A stretch of 5,635 nucleotides of DNA, from contig PWSG01000315.1 of assembly GCA_003564055.1 (NCBI GenBank), positions 1-5,635 on the forward strand, read 5' to 3'. Position numbers and translations under genes: made by a program. This DNA comes from Syntrophomonadaceae bacterium. Its GTDB lineage: Bacteria; Bacillota; Dethiobacteria; DTU022. This document shows, in pieces, positions 1 through 5,635 of the stretch. Within the stretch, counting starts at the first letter, position 1. Each line of letters starts with the position of its first letter. Below the pieces are notes generated by a model. It saw nothing but the letters and a program-made list of their open reading frames with translations. It searched no databases and was not told where the DNA came from.

Positions 1-1257
1 GGCAAATATTTCTTCCTGGGCCAGCCGACCTAGCGGGTCTATACCATCGAATATAGTTGGTTCGACATAATAACTATTTTCATCTAACTTGTTCCCGCCA
101 CAAAGAATTTTGCCTTCTTTTTTACCTATTTCAACATAGCTTAAAAACTTATCGACTGCCGCCTGATCTATAAGCGGTCCCATATAGTTATATTGATCTT
201 CGGCCGGTCCGATCTTTATGGATTTGGTTTTTTCAATTAACCGTTCTTTGAAATACTCATAAATGCTTTCGTCGACTATAGCCCGTGAACATGCCGAACA
301 TTTTTGTCCCTGGTAACCAAAAGCAGAAGCTATTACACAAGAAACTGCTGTATCTAAATTGGCTTCACTGTCGACTATGATTGCGTTTTTACCTCCCATT
401 TCGGCATTGACGCGTTTAATCCATTTTTGACCTTCTTGAATTTTACTTCCTTCTTTAATAATGAAAAGACCGACATCTTTTGACCCTGTAAAATTGATAA
501 ATCGTGTTTTGGGGTGGCTGACCAGGAAGTGTCCGATGTCACTGCCACTGCCATATACTAGGTTAATTACTCCATCCGGCACTCCGGCCTCATCCATAAT
601 CTCCATAAATTTAGCAGCGACCACTGGTGTGTTGCTGGCCGGTTTGAGAACAATTGTGTTCCCCATTACCAGCGGAGCAACGGTCATGCCTGTTAATATG
701 GCAAGGGGGAAATTCCAGGGGGATATAATCACGCCAACTCCAAGTGGAATATAATACAACTCGTTATTTTCTCCGGTAATCCTTGTTAAAGGCTGTCTTT
801 CGGCTAACTCCAGGGCGCGTGTTGCGTAAAAATCTAAAAAGTCAATTGCCTCTGCAACATCCCCATCGGCTTCAGTCCAATTTTTCCCGTTTTCAAAAAT
901 TATTGCTGCAGTTAAATCTGCTTTGTATTTACGCATTAATGCCGCGGCTTTAAAGAGGTAACGCGCACGTATGCCGGGGTTTACATTTTTCCATTCTTCA
1001 AAAGACTGCAGTGCTGATTGCATTGCCTGATCAGCCAGATCTTTATCGGCCTGAAAAGCATAACCTACCACCTGCTCAGGATTTGATGGGTTAAATGATG
1101 CAAGCTTATCTTTACTTTTAACTTTCCTGCCGCTGATCACCATTTCATATTCACGGCCAAATTCATTTTTTGCATTTTTAATTGCTTCCAGCATTAAGTT
1201 TTTGTTAGTTTCTTCAGCAAAATCTGTTGGCACTTCATTTCTAAATCCTGGTATCAT
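1..1257 (-). CDS. rocA: L-glutamate gamma-semialdehyde (1-pyrroline-5-carboxylate) dehydrogenase, RocA type, 3' end missing
   Basis: This cytosolic NAD-dependent aldehyde dehydrogenase oxidises glutamate semialdehyde (P5C) to glutamate, the last step of proline, hydroxyproline, ornithine and arginine breakdown. I translated 419 uninterrupted codons from the ATG at 1257-1255. Family members have about 515 residues, so about 95 C-terminal residues lie beyond base 1. All three ALDH catalytic positions are visible: Asn182 in PWNFPLA, Glu286 in NAEMGGKNA and the nucleophile Cys320 in GYQGQKCSACSR. The Glu-Cys spacing of 34 is the usual one. HPKTRFINFTGS and QEGQKWIKRV, and the N-terminal part, match Bacillus RocA as I remember it, so this is P5C dehydrogenase rather than a generic ALDH. 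There is no PutA-type proline dehydrogenase domain. The start is fixed by GGGAGG at 1270-1265, seven bases before ATG. It lies downstream of rocD in the same direction, but a terminator and its own promoter intervene, so it is probably transcribed separately. I see no frameshift. Confidence 0.93.
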   Translation of the reverse strand, partial: MIPGFRNEVPTDFAEETNKNLMLEAIKNAKNEFGREYEMVISGRKVKSKDKLASFNPSNPEQVVGYAFQADKDLADQAMQSALQSFEEWKNVNPGIRARYLFKAAALMRKYKADLTAAIIFENGKNWTEADGDVAEAIDFLDFYATRALELAERQPLTRITGENNELYYIPLGVGVIISPWNFPLAILTGMTVAPLVMGNTIVLKPASNTPVVAAKFMEIMDEAGVPDGVINLVYGSGSDIGHFLVSHPKTRFINFTGSKDVGLFIIKEGSKIQEGQKWIKRVNAEMGGKNAIIVDSEANLDTAVSCVIASAFGYQGQKCSACSRAIVDESIYEYFKERLIEKTKSIKIGPAEDQYNYMGPLIDQAAVDKFLSYVEIGKKEGKILCGGNKLDENSYYVEPTIFDGIDPLGRLAQEEIFA

Positions 1258-1445
1258 TTTGTTTCCTCCCGTAAAATAATATTTGATATTGATACTTTAC
1301 CGGACTGCGGTATAGTTTTGGTCTCTTTTTCGGCGGTTCTTATACCTTAATATTTCTTTTTATTTGAGTTTATATTTCAGTGTTTGGTGTAGCTGCTAAT
1401 TTGCATCAAGGCTGAAAAAAGTCTGTTAATTAAAACAATATATTC
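1258..1445 (-). promoter_or_regulatory. long 5' leader of rocA with alternative hairpins
   Basis: If the promoter at 1474-1446 is used, rocA carries an untranslated leader of about 180 nt. I find no ORF with a convincing ribosome binding site in it and recognise no riboswitch or T-box. Two small inverted repeats share an arm. TACCG/CGGTA (1298-1302 with 1308-1312, 5-nt loop) would exclude GGTATA/TATACC (1309-1314 with 1341-1346, 26-nt loop). The short hairpin ends 27 bases before the Shine-Dalgarno at 1270-1265, so neither structure covers the ribosome site directly. With arms this short in AT-rich DNA, the repeats could be chance. The leader extent depends entirely on the promoter call. Confidence 0.35.
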
Positions 1446-1453
1446 AATATATT
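1437..1453. promoter_or_regulatory. 17-bp perfect palindrome, candidate operator over the rocA -10 box
   Basis: The plus strand reads AATATATT-C-AATATATT: two 8-bp arms around a single central base. The arm is itself palindromic, so the site is also a tandem direct repeat. It covers the putative -10 hexamer of rocA (1451-1446) and the expected transcription start, where a repressor would act. Arginine/ornithine catabolic genes in Firmicutes are commonly controlled by ArgR/AhrC, which binds AT-rich palindromic boxes of about 18 bp. The length and composition fit that loosely, but I cannot match it base by base to an ARG box. Low sequence complexity makes chance a real alternative. Confidence 0.35.
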
Positions 1454-1474
1454 TGCTAAAGAGTTTATTTTCAA
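1446..1474 (-). promoter_or_regulatory. sigma-A-type promoter for rocA
   Basis: On the minus strand there is TTGAAA (1474-1469), a spacer of exactly 17 bp, and TATATT (1451-1446). Each hexamer is one mismatch from the sigma-A/sigma-70 consensus (TTGACA, TATAAT). It lies between the rocD terminator and rocA, where a separate rocA promoter is needed. The start of transcription would fall near 1440. I looked for a -24/-12 sigma-54 promoter, which drives roc genes in Bacillus subtilis, and did not find one here. Confidence 0.6.
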
Positions 1475-1553
1475 TTGTTCAATAACTTCTCCACTATCTG
1501 GAATTATCCTTCCCCTTTCAGGAACAAAAGATTAATGCTTCGAAGTGGGTCAC

Positions 1554-1582
1554 AAAAAAGCCGCATTTAAAATGCGGCTTTT
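1554..1582 (-). terminator. intrinsic terminator of rocD
   Basis: A near-continuous inverted repeat pairs AAAAGCCGCATT (from 1556) with AATGCGGCTTTT (to 1582). It has a GCCGC/GCGGC core and a tiny loop. Read on the minus strand, the hairpin ends in six Ts (1559-1554), a classical rho-independent terminator about 44 bases after the rocD stop codon. The flanking A and T runs make it roughly symmetrical, so it could also stop plus-strand transcripts, although no plus-strand gene is seen nearby. It separates rocD from rocA transcriptionally. Confidence 0.87.
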
Positions 1583-1625
1583 CTTAATAAAAGTTTAAAT
1601 AAACGGCCTGTAGTTTTTTCTATTA

Positions 1626-2819
1626 TTAATCGGAAAATACTTCTTTAATCTTTTCAACGGCCCAACTCAGATCCTCCCTGCTGATAACCAACGGCGGAGC
1701 TAGCCTGATTACATTTTCATGAGTTTCTTTAGCCAGAATACCCAGCTCCATCAGTTTTTCGCAGTATGGTCTGGCTTTCTCTTTAAGTTCTATGCCAACC
1801 ATCAGTCCTCTGCCCCTGATTTCAAAAATCAGCGGATTATTAATTTTTTTAAGCTCGTTAACAAAGTATTCACCAAGCTCGGCTGACCTGTGGACTAATT
1901 TTTCTTTTTCCAAAACATCCAGCGCTTCAATAGCAACTGCGCAGGCCAGGGGATTGCCGCCGAACGTGGACCCGTGTGATCCGGGTTCAAATACCCCCAG
2001 AACATTTTCATCGGCAGTGACCGCTGAAATAGGCAGAACGCCGCCACCGAGAGCTTTTCCAAGTATGTAAAGATCAGGTTTTACATTTTCCCAGTCACAG
2101 CAAAACATTTTTCCAGTACGCCCGAAACCAGTCTGAATCTCGTCAGCCATGAACATAATATTGTTAGCCTTGCACAGTTCGTATGCTTCTTTTAAGTATC
2201 CTTGCGGGGGAATAAGAATTCCTCCTTCCCCCTGGATCGGTTCGACAAGAAAGCCTGCTGTATTAGGGCCGATGGCTTCTTTTAGAGCATCAATACTGCC
2301 GTAATCGATTATTTTAAAGCCAGGTGTGAAAGGACCGTAATCTAAGTTATAACTATCATCTGAGCTGAAAGAGACAATTGTTGTTGTGCGGCCGTGAAAA
2401 TTGCCTTTACAGGCAATAATTTCAGCTTTGTCACTGGCAATGTTTTTAATTCGGTATGCCCACCTGCGTACTGCCTTTATAGCAGTTTCCACAGCTTCAG
2501 CTCCGGTATTCATAGGTAAAACCATATCTTTCCCTGTTAACCCGGCTAACTTGCGGCAAAAAACACCTAATTGATCGTTATGAAAAGCCCTTGAAGTAAG
2601 GGTTATTTTATCGGCCTGTTCTTTTAAGGCATTTATTATCTTTGGATGGCGGTGACCGAAGTTCATAGCTGAATAGGCGCTGAGCATGTCCATGTAGCGT
2701 TTTCCTTCGGGATCTTCAACCCATACTCCATCACCTTTTGAGAGCACGACGGGGAGGGGAAGATAGTTGCGGGCACTATACTTTTCGGTTAAATTAATAA
2801 TCTCATTACTTTTCGTCAT
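1626..2819 (-). CDS. rocD: ornithine aminotransferase (ornithine--oxo-acid transaminase)
   Basis: This PLP-dependent class III aminotransferase of the cytosol transfers the delta-amino group of L-ornithine to 2-oxoglutarate, giving glutamate and glutamate semialdehyde, which cyclises to P5C. From the ATG at 2819 it has 397 residues, the usual length. Visible landmarks are the phosphate-binding NTGAEAVE (about residues 104-111), GNFHGR before residue 145, Asp226 in [14 protein letters not shown], the Schiff-base Lys255 in [10 protein letters not shown], and [29 protein letters not shown] and [11 protein letters not shown] are typical of RocD and argue against GABA or acetylornithine aminotransferases. 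An in-frame GTG at 2831 would add four residues, but GAAAG directly abuts it. AGAAAGGTG (2837-2829) is well placed for the ATG instead, so I chose the ATG. An intrinsic terminator follows the stop codon. Its product is the substrate of the rocA product encoded next, and its P5C form is also the product of HypD encoded upstream. Confidence 0.95.
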   Translation of the reverse strand: MTKSNEIINLTEKYSARNYLPLPVVLSKGDGVWVEDPEGKRYMDMLSAYSAMNFGHRHPKIINALKEQADKITLTSRAFHNDQLGVFCRKLAGLTGKDMVLPMNTGAEAVETAIKAVRRWAYRIKNIASDKAEIIACKGNFHGRTTTIVSFSSDDSYNLDYGPFTPGFKIIDYGSIDALKEAIGPNTAGFLVEPIQGEGGILIPPQGYLKEAYELCKANNIMFMADEIQTGFGRTGKMFCCDWENVKPDLYILGKALGGGVLPISAVTADENVLGVFEPGSHGSTFGGNPLACAVAIEALDVLEKEKLVHRSAELGEYFVNELKKINNPLIFEIRGRGLMVGIELKEKARPYCEKLMELGILAKETHENVIRLAPPLVISREDLSWAVEKIKEVFSD

Positions 2820-2828
2820 TTTACGCAG

Positions 2829-2837
2829 CACCTTTCT
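2829..2837 (-). promoter_or_regulatory. ribosome binding site that sets the rocD start
   Basis: AGAAAGGTG on the minus strand resembles AGAAAGGAG. It ends nine bases before the ATG at 2819-2817, a normal distance. The upstream in-frame GTG (2831-2829) is the last three bases of this element and has no separate Shine-Dalgarno at proper spacing, which favours the ATG start. Confidence 0.6.
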
Positions 2838-2883
2838 GGATAATTTTTATCATACTCAATTTATAAAAGCTTTAATATTTCAT

Positions 2884-2909
2884 AAAAACATCCCGTTCAA
2901 TAAACGGGA
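2884..2909 (-). terminator. intrinsic terminator just upstream of rocD
   Basis: TCCCGTT (2891-2897) pairs perfectly with AACGGGA (2903-2909) around a 5-nt loop. On the minus strand the stem is followed by TG and then five Ts (2888-2884). This fits a rho-independent terminator for transcripts arriving from the hypD/tRNA-Trp side. It lies only about 65 bases before the rocD start codon. It therefore either insulates rocD from upstream read-through or, if the rocD promoter lies upstream of it, acts as a leader attenuator. No strong promoter is visible between it and rocD; TATGAT (around 2850) has no good -35 partner. Confidence 0.65.
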
Positions 2910-2957
2910 CACTTATTCAAAGCTTAACTTTTTCTATCAAAAGATTTTTATAAAACA

Positions 2958-2986
2958 TTATTAAAAACCACATTTTATAATTTCAA
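2958..2986 (-). promoter_or_regulatory. weak candidate promoter for rocD
   Basis: TTGAAA (2986-2981) and TAATAA (2963-2958) are separated by 17 bp on the minus strand. The -35 box is good but the -10 box is poor, and the surrounding DNA is very AT-rich, where such pairs arise by chance. It is the best pair I see in the gap before rocD. If real, its transcript would pass through the terminator at 2909-2884 before reaching rocD. Confidence 0.25.
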
Positions 2987-3004
2987 TAATACTCGTATAT
3001 TTGA

Positions 3005-3037
3005 ATGAGATGCTGCCTTAATTTTACAGCATCTCAT
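3005..3037 (-). terminator. perfect 11-bp hairpin after tRNA-Trp
   Basis: ATGAGATGCTG (3005-3015) and CAGCATCTCAT (3027-3037) are exact reverse complements around an 11-nt loop. The hairpin starts 10 bases past the tRNA 3' end. On the minus strand the stem is followed by TCAAATATA, without a T run, so it is a poor classical terminator in the tRNA direction. On the plus strand it is followed by CTTTTAC, slightly better. It may mark the end of the tRNA transcript or protect a read-through RNA, with the hairpin at 2909-2884 as the stronger stop. The structure is certain; the function is not. Confidence 0.45.
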
Positions 3038-3046
3038 CTTTTACTA

Positions 3047-3122
3047 TGGCAGGGGAGACAGGACTTGAACCCGCAGCCTGCGGTTTTGGAGACCGCTGCT
3101 CTGCCAGTTGAGCTACTCCCCT
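3047..3122 (-). tRNA. trpT: tRNA-Trp, anticodon CCA
   Basis: The minus strand folds into a full 76-nt cloverleaf. The 7-bp acceptor stem AGGGGAG/CTCCCCT is perfect and is followed by discriminator G and an encoded CCA (3049-3047). The D stem is GCTC/GAGC. The anticodon stem GCGGT/ACCGC encloses the loop CTCCAAA, with anticodon CCA at 3089-3087. The T arm GCGGG-TTCAAGT-CCTGT contains two G-U pairs. Anticodon CCA and discriminator G73 identify tryptophan. It lies 36 bases after the hypD stop codon, in the same direction, and has its own promoter. Confidence 0.97.
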
Positions 3123-3133
3123 TTGCATGATGT

Positions 3134-3162
3134 ATTTTATTCGATTTAGTCGTTTTTGTCAA
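3134..3162 (-). promoter_or_regulatory. strong promoter of tRNA-Trp, overlapping the hypD stop codon
   Basis: The -35 box TTGACA (3162-3157) is a perfect consensus. A 17-bp spacer follows, then TAAAAT (3139-3134), one mismatch from consensus. The expected start near 3127 leaves a leader of about 5 nt before the mature tRNA. The TGA stop codon of hypD (3161-3159) lies inside the -35 hexamer, so the coding end and the promoter share bases. Confidence 0.8.
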
Positions 3163-5540
3163 TGTATATCGTGCGCTGTTCTGGTTATTATTTCGTTTTG
3201 CAGCTGCTCGCTCAAATTATTAAAGTAATCGCTATAACCGGCAACGCGGACGATCAGGTCGTGGTATTCTTCGGGATTACGCTGAGCTTTTCTTAAAGTA
3301 TTGGCATCAATAACATTAAATTGAATATGATGACCGTCCATCTTGAAATAAGCCCTGATCAAATGAACGAGGCTTTGCAGCCCTTTTTCGCCGAATAGCA
3401 CCTGCGGGGTAAACTTTAAATTTAACAATGTGCCGCCGGTCATCAGGTGGTCCATCTTGGCTGCTGATTTTATTACAGCAGTTGGCCCATTCAAATCAAC
3501 ACCCTGGACAGGTGAAATTCCTTCCGATAGTGGAGTTCCGGCTTTTCTACCATCAGGTGTGGCGCCAATTACAGAACCAAAATATACATGGGACGTTGTC
3601 GGAAGCATATTAATGCGGTAAGTGGCACCGCGAAAAGACTTTCTCCCGTCCACCAGGCTGTGGAACATATAAAACACTTCCCGCATGATTGAATCTGCAT
3701 AATCGTTATCATTACCATAATGCGGTGTTTTATGGATAATTAGCTGCCTTACCTCTTCATTTCCGGCGAAATCAGCTGTCAGAATGGACAGCATTTCGTC
3801 CCAGCTGAATCTCCGGTGATCATAAAGTTGATACTTTATAGCCGTCAGGCTGTCTGTAATCGATCCGATACCGACTCCCTGCAGATAGTTGGTGTTATAA
3901 CGGGCCCCACCACCGTTGTAGTCTTTGCCATTTTCAATGCAGTCCTCAATAATTAATGAAAGAAACGGTGCAGGCATTTTTTCTGCATAGAGCTTTTCAA
4001 TAACCTGGTTTCCATTTACTTTTATATCAATAAAATGCTGCAGCTGAGTTTTATATGCATTCATCAGCTGATCAAAAGCAGTAAAATGCCGTGGATCACC
4101 GGTATCAGGGCCGAGTTGTTTACCGGTTTGCGGATCTATTCCCCGGTTGAGGGTTATTTCCAAAACTTTGGTCAGGTTAAAATAGCCAGTTAAAATGTAG
4201 CTTTCTTTACCGAAAGCCCCGGTTTCTACACAACCGCTTGTACCGCCACTACGAGCATCAACAAGAGATTTTCCCTGGAAAAGCATTTCCTGGATCACCG
4301 CTTCTACGTTAAAAACCGACGGCTGACCCCAGCCTTTCCTGATCACTTCTCCCGCTTTTTTAATAAACAGCTCGGGGGTCTTTTTACTAACCTGAATATT
4401 AGAGCTTGGCTGCAGCAGTCTCATTTCATCAATAACTTCCAGGAGCAGGTAAGTAATATCGTTAACGCCATCTGTACCGTCAGGCTTAAGACCGCCTAAA
4501 TTGATATTGGCAAAATCAGTGTAAGTGCCGCTTTCTTTTAAGGTGATCCCGACTTTTGGCGGAGCAGGCTGGTTGTTAAATTTGACCCAGAAGCATTCTA
4601 AAAGCTCTTTGGCTTCATCCCTGGTCAAATTTTCTTCTGCAACTTCCCTGCTGTAAAAGGGCTCTAAGTGCTGATCCAGTCTGCCCGGACAAAAAGCATC
4701 CCAGGTATTAAGCTCTGTAATCACTCCCAGATGAACAAACCAGTAATACTGAAGAGCTTCCCACAGGGTCTGTGGGGGATGGGCTGGAACTTTTTCGCAA
4801 ATAGAAGCTATCTTAAGCAGCTCATCTCTTCTTTCCGGTTGTTTTGTCGCGGAAGCAAGTTCCCGTGCCTTTTCAGCATGCCTGCGGGCAAAAGTAATCA
4901 ATGCATCTGCACAGGTAGCCATTGCTTTAAGTTGTTCGCTTTTATTTTCTGCGTCAGGATCGTTTGTGAAATGGAGAGCTTCCAGTTTTCTACCGATTTG
5001 TTCCTTGAAGTCGAGCATTCCTTTATGGTATATATTTTCTCCGGCTACAGTGTGCCCCGGAGCGCGTTGTTCCATGAATTCTGTGAATATACCGGCCTCG
5101 TAACAGTCATGCCAATCTTCAGTCATTAGTTCAAAAATGTTATGGCGTATTGAGCGTTTCTGCCAGTATGGTATAATTTTTTCCTGCTGTATTCTGATAA
5201 CTTCTTCACTAACATCAAATGATATTTTTTCACGATTGTTGATGACTTCCAGGTCATCAACAGTGTGACAGCATAGTTCCGGATATGTTGGTGCTGCCTG
5301 GGGGAGCGGCCCTCTTTCACCAACTATCAGCTCCCCTTCATTAATGCAAATCTTTTTTTTCTCCATCAGGTTCTTAAAAGCAAGCGCGCGGAGCATGGGG
5401 GCAGATACCTGACCATCATGTTTTTTATAAGCTTCTGTAACCAGGACAGCCCTCTCAATTGATATAGTTGGCCTCGTGGTTTCACTTTCCTGGCGTAATA
5501 ACTTAACCCTTTCATTTAATCCCCGTAACCTGGTTGTCAT
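3159..5540 (-). CDS. hypD: trans-4-hydroxy-L-proline dehydratase, glycyl radical enzyme
   Basis: This cytosolic, oxygen-sensitive enzyme removes water from trans-4-hydroxy-L-proline by radical chemistry, giving P5C. It has 793 residues (Clostridioides difficile HypD has about 790). The PFL-like barrel fills most of the protein. The thiyl Cys437 and Glu439 lie in SGGTSGCVETGAFGKE, and the glycyl-radical Gly768 in RVAGYSDYF near the C-terminus. Residues I recall from the C. difficile structure recur with a constant +3 offset: Phe155, His163, Asp281, Ser337, Phe343, Cys437, Glu439, Tyr453 and Gly768. This favours HypD over pyruvate formate-lyase, glycerol/diol dehydratase or choline lyase. The ATG at 5540 has GTGAGG eight bases upstream. 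The gene starts 3 bases after the presumed activase gene, so the pair is surely co-transcribed. No terminator follows it before tRNA-Trp. The nearby rocA can oxidise its product. The name is shared with an unrelated hydrogenase-maturation gene. Confidence 0.88.
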   Translation of the reverse strand: MTTRLRGLNERVKLLRQESETTRPTISIERAVLVTEAYKKHDGQVSAPMLRALAFKNLMEKKKICINEGELIVGERGPLPQAAPTYPELCCHTVDDLEVINNREKISFDVSEEVIRIQQEKIIPYWQKRSIRHNIFELMTEDWHDCYEAGIFTEFMEQRAPGHTVAGENIYHKGMLDFKEQIGRKLEALHFTNDPDAENKSEQLKAMATCADALITFARRHAEKARELASATKQPERRDELLKIASICEKVPAHPPQTLWEALQYYWFVHLGVITELNTWDAFCPGRLDQHLEPFYSREVAEENLTRDEAKELLECFWVKFNNQPAPPKVGITLKESGTYTDFANINLGGLKPDGTDGVNDITYLLLEVIDEMRLLQPSSNIQVSKKTPELFIKKAGEVIRKGWGQPSVFNVEAVIQEMLFQGKSLVDARSGGTSGCVETGAFGKESYILTGYFNLTKVLEITLNRGIDPQTGKQLGPDTGDPRHFTAFDQLMNAYKTQLQHFIDIKVNGNQVIEKLYAEKMPAPFLSLIIEDCIENGKDYNGGGARYNTNYLQGVGIGSITDSLTAIKYQLYDHRRFSWDEMLSILTADFAGNEEVRQLIIHKTPHYGNDNDYADSIMREVFYMFHSLVDGRKSFRGATYRINMLPTTSHVYFGSVIGATPDGRKAGTPLSEGISPVQGVDLNGPTAVIKSAAKMDHLMTGGTLLNLKFTPQVLFGEKGLQSLVHLIRAYFKMDGHHIQFNVIDANTLRKAQRNPEEYHDLIVRVAGYSDYFNNLSEQLQNEIITRTAHDIH

Positions 5541-5543
5541 AGT

Positions 5544-5635
5544 TCATGCCTCACTTTTAGCTGTAATTCCTTCACGATAAAATGCCTCTTTTACTGCTGC
5601 CAAATGTTTTTCTGCCGGAGGTTGCAAATGAGATA
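5544..5635 (-). CDS. probable glycyl radical enzyme activase (radical SAM), C-terminal end only
   Basis: Only the last 29 codons before the TGA at 5546-5544 are in the window, reading SHLQPPAEKHLAAVKEAFYR and then EGITAKSEA. The pattern of a Pro-Pro-Ala-Glu turn, an amphipathic helix and a final 'GI.AK' resembles the C-termini of PflA-like activating enzymes. The diagnostic CxxxCxxC cluster motif would lie outside the window, so the identity is inferred. The stop codon lies three bases before the hypD start, and the hypD Shine-Dalgarno sits within its last codons, implying translational coupling. Every glycyl radical enzyme needs such an activase to install the radical on its glycine, and these genes are usually adjacent. 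The other two frames of this strand are closed in this stretch. Confidence 0.65.
   Translation of the reverse strand, partial: SHLQPPAEKHLAAVKEAFYREGITAKSEA

Noticed and set aside
461..754. Plus-strand 97-codon ORF
   Set aside because: It lies wholly inside rocA on the opposite strand, has no family-like motifs or ribosome site, and reads as a shadow.
1258..1625. Sigma-54 (-24/-12) promoter or RocR-type enhancer upstream of rocA
   Set aside because: I looked on both strands for a TGGCAC-N5-TTGCA-like element, expected from B. subtilis roc genes, and found none with correct spacing; a sigma-A-type promoter is present instead.
1792..2070. Plus-strand 92-codon ORF
   Set aside because: Antisense shadow of rocD; composition is that of the reverse of a conserved gene.
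2767..2964. Plus-strand 65-codon ORF with a hydrophobic N-terminus resembling a small membrane protein
   Set aside because: The hydrophobic stretch is antisense to the start of rocD and the rest is translated AT-rich spacer containing the terminator hairpin; no convincing ribosome site.
3428..3621. Two overlapping plus-strand ORFs of 61 and 63 codons
   Set aside because: Both are antisense to the conserved C-terminal region of hypD, in competing frames, without motifs.
4668..5129. Plus-strand 153-codon ORF
   Set aside because: The longest antisense ORF, but it lies fully inside hypD, is Cys/Ser/Phe-rich as expected for a shadow, and has no recognisable domain.
5126..5323. Minus-strand 65-codon ORF in another frame of hypD
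   Set aside because: The hypD frame is intact and conserved here, so this is an out-of-frame shadow, not a frameshifted fragment.
3159..5540. Alternative identities: pyruvate formate-lyase, glycerol/diol dehydratase, choline TMA-lyase
   Set aside because: True PFL has a Cys-Cys pair at the active site, and the others have different residues after GCVE; the GCVETG motif and the pocket residues fit HypD, as does the P5C-related neighbourhood.
1..5635. CRISPR array, insertion sequence, integrase/attachment site at the tRNA, toxin-antitoxin or defence genes
   Set aside because: No spaced direct repeats, terminal inverted repeats, transposase or integrase fragments, or duplicated tRNA 3' end were found; the window is accounted for by metabolic genes, one tRNA and short regulatory gaps.

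Overview
The window reads as chromosomal DNA of an anaerobic, moderately AT-rich Firmicute (Clostridia-like). The basis is two proteins that look like Bacillus/Clostridium-type RocA and RocD, strong GGAGG-type ribosome binding sites, canonical sigma-A promoters, a tRNA with encoded CCA, and an oxygen-sensitive glycyl radical enzyme. No species can be named from the sequence alone. Every gene I can support lies on the minus strand, so transcription runs from high to low coordinates.

Layout in the direction of transcription. (1) 5635-5544: the last 29 codons of a gene that is probably the radical-SAM activase of the next gene. (2) 5540-3159: a complete 793-residue glycyl radical enzyme whose active-site residues match trans-4-hydroxy-L-proline dehydratase (HypD). 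(3) 3122-3047: tRNA-Trp(CCA), with its own near-consensus promoter whose -35 box contains the hypD stop codon. (4) 3046-2820: an AT-rich gap with a perfect 11-bp hairpin, a weak promoter candidate and a good intrinsic terminator. (5) 2819-1626: complete ornithine aminotransferase rocD, followed by a strong terminator. (6) 1553-1258: promoter and roughly 180-nt leader of the next gene, with a 17-bp palindrome over the -10 box. (7) 1257-1: rocA, L-glutamate-gamma-semialdehyde (P5C) dehydrogenase, cut by the window edge about 95 residues before its expected C-terminus.

The three enzymes meet at one metabolite. HypD dehydrates trans-4-hydroxy-L-proline to delta1-pyrroline-5-carboxylate (P5C). RocD makes glutamate semialdehyde, the open form of P5C, from ornithine. 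RocA oxidises this to glutamate with NAD+. The window therefore looks like a hydroxyproline/ornithine-to-glutamate catabolic island, with a housekeeping tRNA gene placed between the hydroxyproline and ornithine parts. At least three transcription units are likely: activase-hypD, tRNA-Trp, and rocD and rocA, which a terminator and a promoter separate from each other. I see no mobile element, CRISPR array, phage gene or defence system.
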